From: an uncultured Asticcacaulis sp.
Lineage (GTDB): Bacteria; Pseudomonadota; Alphaproteobacteria; Caulobacterales; Caulobacteraceae
Assembly: GCA_946482045.1 (NCBI GenBank)
Contig: CAMLPZ010000154.1
Location: forward strand, 1-9,829
Direction of reading: 5' to 3'
DNA length: 9,829 nt
This document shows positions 4,871 through 9,829 of the stretch, in pieces. Position 1 is the first letter of the stretch; every line of letters starts with the position of its first letter. Position numbers and translations under genes: made by a program. The notes below the pieces were generated by a model, which did no database searches, was not told the DNA's origin, and saw only the letters and a program-made list of their open reading frames with translations.

Positions 4871-6703
4871 GTGAGCAAGAAGAGCAGCGATATCAAGGAC
4901 AATCCGGCCAAGACGAACGGTTCAGAGGCGGTCACGCTTCACGATCTCAACAACATGTTTGCCTCTGTCATCGGTGGCCTGCAACTGCTCGGCATACGCT
5001 ACCGCGACGACCTGAAAGCGCAGGAAATCGTCTCCAGTTCGCTCACCAGCGTCAACAACATCCGCGATTATCTGGCCACCGCCTACCGTACGCGTCGCGG
5101 CGCCCCGCCCCAGACCGATTTCGCGCCCAAAGGCCACAGGAGCGACCATGGCCATGCCATGATCACCGACAGCGCCGACCGCCACGACCTGTTCTTCGCC
5201 GCGATCGAAATGACGCGCATGCCGATGATCGTGACCGATCCGAACAAGCCCGACAATCCCGTCGTCTTCGCCAACCAGGCCTTCCTCAATACCACCGGCT
5301 ATGAGATGGACGAGGTGGTGGGGCGCAACTGCCGCTTCCTGCAAGGGCCTGGCACCGACCGCGAAGCCGTCGCCAATATCCGCCGTGCCATCGCCGACAA
5401 GACCGACATCGCCGTCGAAATCCAGAACTACCGCAAGGACGGCACCATGTTCTGGAACGCCCTGTTCGTCAGTCCGATCTTCGACCGCAACGGCAAGCTT
5501 CTCTACTATTTCGGCTCGCAGCTCGACATCACCCGCCGGCGCGAGGCCGAAACGGCGCTGCGGCGCGCCCAGAAGATGGAGGCGATCGGCCAGCTGACCG
5601 GCGGCATCGCCCATGACTTCAACAACCTGCTCCAGGTCATCATCGGCAACCTGCAGATGGCCCGCACCGTGGTGGACAAGCCGCACCGCATCGGCCGCTA
5701 CCACGACGCCGTCATGTCGGCGGCGCAAAAGGCGCGGACCCTGACCCAGCAACTGCTCGCCTTCTCGCGCCAGCAGCCGCTGGAAGCGCGCGTCGTCAAT
5801 CTCAACCGCGTCATCACCGAACTGCGCGACCTGCTGTCGAAGACCCTGGGCGCGCATATCGAGATCGAGCTGGAGCTGGCGCCTGACCTCGCCAACGCCC
5901 AGATCGATATCGTCCAGCTCGAGATGGCGCTGATCAACATCCTGGCCAATGCGCGCGACGCCATGCCGAACGGCGGCAAGGTGACCATTTCGACCGGCAA
6001 TGTCACCGTTGTCCAGGGCGGCGTCAATGCCCGCAGCGGCCGCTATGTCGAGCTGTCGGTGCGTGACAACGGCGAAGGCATGACGCAGGATGTGCTGGCC
6101 CACATCACCGAGCCCTTCTTCACCACCAAGGAGGTCGGCAAGGGCACGGGTCTGGGCCTGGCCCAGGTCTACGGCTTCGTCAAGCAGTCCGAAGGCGGCT
6201 TCGGCGTCGACAGCGAGGTCGGCAAGGGCACGACCATCCGCATGACCTTCCCGGCTTCGGACGGTGCGGCGGACGGTCCCGTTGAGCGCCCACGCGACGA
6301 CCATGTGCGCGGCCAGGGCAAGGGGGAACGCGTTCTCGTCGTCGAAGACAACCGCGAGGTCCGCGAACTGGCCTCGGCGATCCTGGAACAGGAGGGCTAT
6401 ATGGTCGTGGAGGCGTCCAACGCCACCGAGGCGCTTCAGGTTCTGGACGGCGATCCCGGCCGGTTCGACATGCTGTTCACCGACATCATCATGCCGGGCC
6501 ATATGAACGGCGTGGCGCTGGCCAAGGAAATCAAGCAGAAGGTGCCCGACATCGCGGTCCTGATCACCACGGGCTTCGCGGATGATGTGCACGGCCACAC
6601 TAATTCGGCGGCCTTCGAGACGATCTACAAGCCCTACATGCCCGACGAACTGGCGCGCAAGATCCGCAGCGTGCTCAACCGCAAGCTCGACCACAGCAAC
6701 TAA
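4871..6703 (+). CDS. Blue-light LOV-domain hybrid histidine kinase with receiver
   Basis: A 610-residue soluble hybrid sensor kinase. Residues 22-76 are a DHp-like segment (HDLNN at 24-28; see findings). A PAS/LOV domain at about 104-222 has the NCRFLQ motif with photo-adduct Cys154, Q158, flavin-contact N186 and N196, and the signalling Gln217. HisKA follows at about 235-302 with phospho-acceptor His248 in AHDFNN. The HATPase_c domain is at about 345-460: N-box N356/N360/D363, G1 DNGEGM (399-404), F-box EPFFTTK (414-420), G2 GKGTGLGL (423-430). A C-terminal receiver spans about 487-605 with E492/D493, phospho-Asp538, T566 and K587. Every key residue is present, so it should bind flavin, autophosphorylate and pass phosphate to its own receiver. 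There are no membrane helices. Start: GTG with AGGGA 8 bases upstream; ATG 4844 (9 residues longer) lacks a ribosome-binding site. The layout matches bacterial LOV-HK-REC proteins. The output partner is not in the window. Confidence 0.93.
   Translation: MSKKSSDIKDNPAKTNGSEAVTLHDLNNMFASVIGGLQLLGIRYRDDLKAQEIVSSSLTSVNNIRDYLATAYRTRRGAPPQTDFAPKGHRSDHGHAMITDSADRHDLFFAAIEMTRMPMIVTDPNKPDNPVVFANQAFLNTTGYEMDEVVGRNCRFLQGPGTDREAVANIRRAIADKTDIAVEIQNYRKDGTMFWNALFVSPIFDRNGKLLYYFGSQLDITRRREAETALRRAQKMEAIGQLTGGIAHDFNNLLQVIIGNLQMARTVVDKPHRIGRYHDAVMSAAQKARTLTQQLLAFSRQQPLEARVVNLNRVITELRDLLSKTLGAHIEIELELAPDLANAQIDIVQLEMALINILANARDAMPNGGKVTISTGNVTVVQGGVNARSGRYVELSVRDNGEGMTQDVLAHITEPFFTTKEVGKGTGLGLAQVYGFVKQSEGGFGVDSEVGKGTTIRMTFPASDGAADGPVERPRDDHVRGQGKGERVLVVEDNREVRELASAILEQEGYMVVEASNATEALQVLDGDPGRFDMLFTDIIMPGHMNGVALAKEIKQKVPDIAVLITTGFADDVHGHTNSAAFETIYKPYMPDELARKIRSVLNRKLDHSN
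5138..5162 (+). promoter_or_regulatory. Possible internal translation start in the LOV kinase
   Basis: AGGAG (5138-5142) precedes ATG 5148 by 5 bases. That ATG opens a four-codon frame (M-A-M-P) whose TGA stop (5160-5162) overlaps the in-frame kinase ATG at 5159-5161 as ATGA. Coupled re-initiation would give a 514-residue protein beginning just before the LOV domain and lacking the N-terminal DHp-like segment. It may be coincidental. Confidence 0.25.
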
Positions 6704-6730
6704 GGGCGTCCTCCGCGCCTGACCGCCGGG

Positions 6731-7990
6731 CTATTCCAGCGCCTGGTAGATCAGCGTCCGGAGCTTGCCGTGATCGTCGATGTCCCCCGACGGCAGCAGT
6801 TGCGTCATATAGACGACGGTAAGTCCCTCGGCCGGATCGACCCAGTAGGTCGAATGGTAGGCGCCACCCCAGGCGAATTCGCCCTTGGAGCCCGGCTCAC
6901 CCGCCTTGCCGACGTCTTCGCGGATGCTGAAGCCAAGGCCGAAGCCCTTGCCTGGCTCGTAGGGAATATTGAGATGATTGCTGGTCATCAGCTCCACGGA
7001 CTTGCGGCTCAGGTAACGGCGGCCATCGAGTTCGCCTCCCCGGCGCAGCATTTCGAGGAACCGGCTGTAATCCGCAGCCGTCGACAACAGGCCCGCCCCA
7101 CCCGAAAAGGCGACGCGCGGACCGTTGAGATAGTGTCCCTGGCCGGCGGCGTCGGCCGGACGGATGCCGCCCTCGCCCGCCGCGTAAACGGTCGCCAGCC
7201 GGGACGCCTTGTCGCGCGGCAGATAGAAGGACGTATCCTTCATGCCGAGCGGCTGGATCAGGCGTTCGCTGAGGAAGGCATCGAGCGTCTTGCCGCTGAC
7301 CTTTTCGACGATCACGCCCAGGATGTCGGTGCTGTAGCCATAGACGAAGGCCTCGCCCGGCTGCGCCGCCATCGGCAGCGCCCCCATGCGCGCGACCACG
7401 GCCGAGACAGGCTCGCTGCGGTCGGCGAAGTACCAGCCGGTAATGCCGGCGTCCTTCCACGCCTTTTCGCCCGGTCCGTAACCGTATGAGACGCCGGAGG
7501 TGTGGGTCAGCAGGTCGCGGATGGTGATGGGACGCTTGGCCGGGACGACATTATAGCCGCCCTCCGGCTTGGCGACGGCGACCGTCGTCTTCGACCATTC
7601 CGGCAGGTACTTTCCGACCGGGTCGCTCAACAGAAGCTTGCCGTCCTCGCTCAGCATCATGATCGCGACACTGGTCAGCGCCTTGGACTGGGAGGCGATG
7701 CGGAAAATGGTGTCCTTGGCCATGGGCGACTGGCTTTCCTTGTCGCGCCAACCGACGGCGGCGGACAAGACGTCACGGCCATCCTGCCGGACCTGCACCA
7801 CCGCGCCGGCGATCCGGCCCTGGTCGACATAGCTTTGCAGGACCTGCCGGACGCGATCCATGCGCTCCGGCGACACGGCGTGGGCCGCTGTGGCCGGACG
7901 CGCCTGGGGTAAGGCCTGGGCCGTCGCCGTGCCTCCAACCATCGAAGCGGCCAGTACGGCCCACGCGACAACGCGATATGCGGATTTCAT
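6731..7990 (-). CDS. Exported serine hydrolase, beta-lactamase family (second copy)
   Basis: A 419-residue PF00144-type protein. The start is ATG 7990, with GGGAG 8 bases upstream, and gives a clear Sec signal peptide (1-24, MKSAYR then a hydrophobic core, TATAQA). The upstream in-frame codons to 8146 have no ribosome-binding site and no signal-like sequence. Catalytic Ser-x-x-Lys is SQSK (S100, K103); the Tyr motif is YST (Y219); AWGG (373-376) replaces KTG, the common WGG form of esterase or peptidase-like members. Shared blocks with the hydrolase at 1505-2782 include DPxxKxLPEW-like, HTSG, DTSFYLP and YWVDP. It probably acts in the periplasm on an ester, amide or peptide; the substrate is unknown. 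It converges on the LOV kinase with only 27 bp between stop codons and no obvious terminator there. Confidence 0.92.
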   Translation of the reverse strand: MKSAYRVVAWAVLAASMVGGTATAQALPQARPATAAHAVSPERMDRVRQVLQSYVDQGRIAGAVVQVRQDGRDVLSAAVGWRDKESQSPMAKDTIFRIASQSKALTSVAIMMLSEDGKLLLSDPVGKYLPEWSKTTVAVAKPEGGYNVVPAKRPITIRDLLTHTSGVSYGYGPGEKAWKDAGITGWYFADRSEPVSAVVARMGALPMAAQPGEAFVYGYSTDILGVIVEKVSGKTLDAFLSERLIQPLGMKDTSFYLPRDKASRLATVYAAGEGGIRPADAAGQGHYLNGPRVAFSGGAGLLSTAADYSRFLEMLRRGGELDGRRYLSRKSVELMTSNHLNIPYEPGKGFGLGFSIREDVGKAGEPGSKGEFAWGGAYHSTYWVDPAEGLTVVYMTQLLPSGDIDDHGKLRTLIYQALE

Positions 7991-8051
7991 AAAGCTGGCT
8001 CCCTTTGCAGACTCACCTATGGTGTTGAAGGGCACCGTATTGCCACATAGC

Positions 8052-8074
8052 GGTCTTGCAAAGACCAGGTCTTG
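8052..8074. promoter_or_regulatory. Alternating inverted repeats GGTCTT/AAGACC
   Basis: GGTCTT (8052-8057), AAGACC (8061-8066) and GGTCTT (8068-8073) follow one another with spacers of 3 and 1 bases. The middle copy can pair with either neighbour, and the outer copies are direct repeats (GGTCTTG) 16 bases apart. The site lies in the divergent region, 62 bp upstream of the minus-strand hydrolase start, and fits a two-site operator. Confidence 0.4.
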
Positions 8075-8100
8075 AGGAATCTTCGCGTTTCGCCAAAGCC

Positions 8101-8119
8101 GCGCGCTCCGATAGCGCGC
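8101..8119. promoter_or_regulatory. GC-rich hairpin in the divergent region
   Basis: GCGCGCT (8101-8107) pairs with AGCGCGC (8113-8119) around CCGAT. It lies between the two divergent genes and has no T-run; the role is unknown. Confidence 0.3.
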
Positions 8120-8202
8120 CTGTGCCAGCGCAAACGACCTGACCATCCTTGCCGTACACCTCCCGGCCTGTTAACCCTTCGTAAAACACAGAGGGACGAG
8201 GC

Positions 8203-9060
8203 ATGCACAGGGTGACAACGGCCGTCTTGCTGGCGGCATCGGTTCTGTTTTCGGCCCATACCGTCCTGGCTCAGGACGCCTGCAAGCTTGACACAAGCGA
8301 ACTGGTCTTCAGCCAGACGCCGAGCGGCCCCCTGAAGGCGCATGTGTTCGCCCCGCCAGGAACCGGAGGCAAGCCGCGCCCGGCCATCGTCATTTTCCAC
8401 GGGGGCGGCTGGGTGATGGGCGAACCGTCGTGGGGCTTCGGACTGGCCGATCGGTATAGCTGCCACGGCATGGTGACGATCGTCGCGCAGTACCGCCTGT
8501 CGGACGAGAAGACCGTCACGCCGGCCGAAGCCAGCCAGGACGCCATGGCGGCCATTGCCTGGACGCGCACACACGCGGCCCAATTCAATATTGATTCAGA
8601 TCGTATTGCGGCGCTGGGATGGTCGGCTGGCGCTCATCTGGCCGCATCGGCAGCGGTCTTCGCGACCGACAAGGCGCAAAGCCCGAACCTGCTGGCGCTG
8701 GTGTCGCCAGCCGTTTCGGTGGTCGAGGACAACCACTTCCGCGCCCTCTTCCCGCCCGGAACGAAGATCGAGGACTTTTCGCCCGCCGAGCACGTCCGCG
8801 CCGACCTGCCGCCGACCGTCATGGTGACGGGTCGCACCGACACGGTCACGCCGCTCACCGGTGTGACCAGGTTCCATGAACGCATGCTGGCGGCGGGCAA
8901 TGTCTCGGTCCTGCACGTCTATGACGGCGTCGGCCACCTGTTCACGCCCGCCAGCCTGCCCGACGACGGCTTTCCGAAACCCGACCCGGCCGTGCGGGAC
9001 AAGGCCTATGCCGCGATCGACGCCTTCCTGATCGAACGCGGCTATCGGCCTGCAAAGTAG
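8203..9060 (+). CDS. Exported alpha/beta-hydrolase esterase (HSL/BD-FAE-like)
   Basis: A 285-residue protein with a Sec signal peptide (1-23, ending VLA-Q) and an alpha/beta-hydrolase fold. HGGGW (66-70) is the oxyanion-hole motif of the hormone-sensitive-lipase type. GWSAG (139-143) holds the nucleophile S141. D213 in TGRTDTVTP and H245 in VGHLF complete the triad at the expected spacings. This makes it an esterase, probably cutting acyl or carbohydrate esters outside the cytoplasm; BD-FAE-type carbohydrate esterases share this architecture, but the substrate cannot be read from sequence. Two Cys (27 and 87) in the mature part could form a disulphide. The start has GAGGGACGAGG just upstream. 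It is divergent from the serine hydrolase at 6731-7990 across 212 bp, so the two exported hydrolases may be co-controlled. Confidence 0.92.
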   Translation: MHRVTTAVLLAASVLFSAHTVLAQDACKLDTSELVFSQTPSGPLKAHVFAPPGTGGKPRPAIVIFHGGGWVMGEPSWGFGLADRYSCHGMVTIVAQYRLSDEKTVTPAEASQDAMAAIAWTRTHAAQFNIDSDRIAALGWSAGAHLAASAAVFATDKAQSPNLLALVSPAVSVVEDNHFRALFPPGTKIEDFSPAEHVRADLPPTVMVTGRTDTVTPLTGVTRFHERMLAAGNVSVLHVYDGVGHLFTPASLPDDGFPKPDPAVRDKAYAAIDAFLIERGYRPAK

Positions 9061-9232
9061 TCCCGCGACAGGGAATGACCACGCTGAATCCCAATTGCGC
9101 AAAAGTGGGACGATTATAGCTGACGGCGCCCCATTTACTCATAGCCTGTCCAACGGATGCAGAAGAGCAACAATCCCGTCTTAAGCTTGACCTTAGACCC
9201 TTGGGCAGTGAAATAGCGCGCCCTTCACTTCA
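9061..9232. other. Noncoding spacer, no gene recognised
   Basis: The first 172 bases of the 324-bp gap between the esterase and the rhodanese gene. It holds the short palindrome TTGCGCAA (9095-9102) and a promoter-like TTGACC (from 9188) on the plus strand that leads only into the palindromic element. No clear terminator follows the esterase before that element. Confidence 0.4.
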
Positions 9233-9377
9233 TTCTCCTCCCTATCGATTGCCTGCCGGCGAGGCTGGGGAGGTGGCATTTGCGTGAGCAAATGACGGAG
9301 GGGTACAACAGACCGTTACCCCCCTCCGTCAGCGACGCTTCGCGCGCTGACACCTCCCCACTTCGTAGGGAGGAGAA
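9233..9377. repeat. 145-bp nested palindromic intergenic element (MITE/REP-like)
   Basis: The ends TTCTCCTCCCTA (9233-9244) and TAGGGAGGAGAA (9366-9377) are perfect 12-bp inverted repeats. Inside, TGGGGAGGTG (9266-9275) pairs with 9351-9360, and TGACGGAGGGG (9293-9303) pairs with 9321-9331. Two local hairpins overlap these arms: CATTTGC/GCAAATG with a GTGA loop (9277-9294) and GTCAGCG/CGCTGAC (9328-9351). The pattern of CTCCCC and CCTCCGTCA blocks resembles dispersed GC-rich palindromes of alphaproteobacterial genomes. It carries no ORF, so any movement would need a transposase in trans. It ends 7 bases before the rhodanese stop and may also end transcription from both sides. Confidence 0.75.
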
Positions 9378-9384
9378 GGTCGCT

Positions 9385-9783
9385 CTACCCTTCTCCCGTC
9401 TCCAGTTCGAAGCCTTCGTCGATCCAGCCAGTAATGCCGCCGGCCATGATCTTGACCGGCCGGTTGAGCTCGGCCAGCCTCAGCGCGCCCCTCGCCGCGC
9501 CGTTGCAGTGCGGGCCAGCGCAATAGGTGACGAACAAGGTATCCTCAGGCCACTCCGCCATCTTGGACGCGATGATCTTGCCGTGCGGCAGGTTGATCGC
9601 CCCCTTGACGTGGCCCTTGGCATAGAGCGCCGGGCCACGGACATCGAGCAGGACAAAGTCGGCGCCCTTGGACAGCGCGTCATGAACGTCCCAGCAGTCG
9701 GTCTCATAGGTGAACTCGGCGGCGAAGTGCTGACGGGCAAGATCGCTTGGCGCGGCCGGAATGGCGCTGACGGCGGTTTTCAT
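9385..9783 (-). CDS. Single-domain rhodanese-like sulfurtransferase
   Basis: A 132-residue cytoplasmic protein with one rhodanese domain (about 25-127). The N-terminal CH2A-like segment FVLLDVRGPALYAKGHVKGA (43-62) and the catalytic loop YCAGPHCNGA (87-96) with Cys88 are diagnostic; the GG-x-x-GW near 115-120 is the usual C-terminal motif. Rhodaneses move sulfane sulfur as a Cys persulfide, in thiosulfate or cyanide handling or sulfur trafficking; the physiological donor is unknown. A second Cys (C93) in the active loop, in the CxGPHCN subfamily pattern, could form a disulphide with C88. The start has AGGAG 5 bases before ATG 9783. No partner gene is visible in the window. Confidence 0.93.
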   Translation of the reverse strand: MKTAVSAIPAAPSDLARQHFAAEFTYETDCWDVHDALSKGADFVLLDVRGPALYAKGHVKGAINLPHGKIIASKMAEWPEDTLFVTYCAGPHCNGAARGALRLAELNRPVKIMAGGITGWIDEGFELETGEG

Positions 9784-9823
9784 GGAAGCTCCTGTTATCG
9801 TGTTGGTTTCCCGACACTACACC

Positions 9824-9829
9824 AGGAGG
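9824..9829 (+). promoter_or_regulatory. Shine-Dalgarno-like AGGAGG at window edge
   Basis: A perfect AGGAGG ends the window on the plus strand, opposite to the rhodanese gene. It may be the ribosome-binding site of a divergent gene starting a few bases beyond; the start codon is not visible. Confidence 0.3.

Noticed and set aside
4922..6694. Long minus-strand open frame (590 codons) opposite the LOV kinase
   Set aside because: The translation is low in recognisable motifs and the plus strand encodes an intact kinase; this is an antisense shadow.
7991..8146. Extension of the second serine hydrolase by 52 residues
   Set aside because: ATG 7990 has a good ribosome-binding site and opens directly into a signal peptide; the extension would bury that signal inside the protein.
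1..9829. tRNA, rRNA, CRISPR array, integrase or transposase gene
   Set aside because: I looked for these and found none; the repeats present are palindromic intergenic elements without regular spacers or coding capacity.

Overview
The window comes from a GC-rich bacterial chromosome, most likely an alphaproteobacterium. Coding regions show strong G/C preference at third codon positions. A blue-light LOV hybrid histidine kinase, a two-domain EamA exporter, several exported serine-type hydrolases and a GC-rich nested palindromic intergenic element fit Caulobacterales or Sphingomonadales. This placement is an inference; there is no rRNA or other marker gene here.

Layout, left to right. A long inverted repeat (7-98) sits just behind the stop codon of a minus-strand AraC-family regulator (105-1073). 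A roughly 430-bp divergent intergenic region with a perfect 23-bp dyad (1127-1149) separates it from an exported beta-lactamase-fold serine hydrolase (1505-2782, plus), which ends in an intrinsic terminator (2789-2816). That terminator is shared head-on with a minus-strand mini-transcription unit: a consensus -35 box, an extreme Shine-Dalgarno sequence and a 24-codon ORF (2845-2919). Next on the plus strand are a DMT/EamA transporter (3098-4024), a small multi-pass membrane protein of unknown function (4134-4760) and a LOV-histidine kinase-receiver hybrid protein (4871-6703). A second exported serine hydrolase (6731-7990, minus) converges on the kinase. It shares a roughly 210-bp divergent region with an exported alpha/beta-hydrolase esterase (8203-9060, plus). 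The window closes with a 145-bp nested palindromic repeat (9233-9377), a single-domain rhodanese (9385-9783, minus) and an AGGAGG at the right edge that may belong to a divergent gene beyond it.

Functionally this looks like a mixed accessory neighbourhood rather than one pathway. It holds three periplasmic or secreted Ser-hydrolases, one exporter, one local transcription regulator and one light-responsive two-component protein. Nothing shows directly that the kinase controls its neighbours. The most distinctive observations are two. First, the LOV kinase carries an extra N-terminal segment that aligns without gaps to its own H-box, so it appears to have a second DHp-like hairpin with no ATPase domain. 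Second, the 24-codon unit has its own promoter-like sequence, a ribosome-binding site able to pair with 15 nt of the 16S tail, and a terminator.
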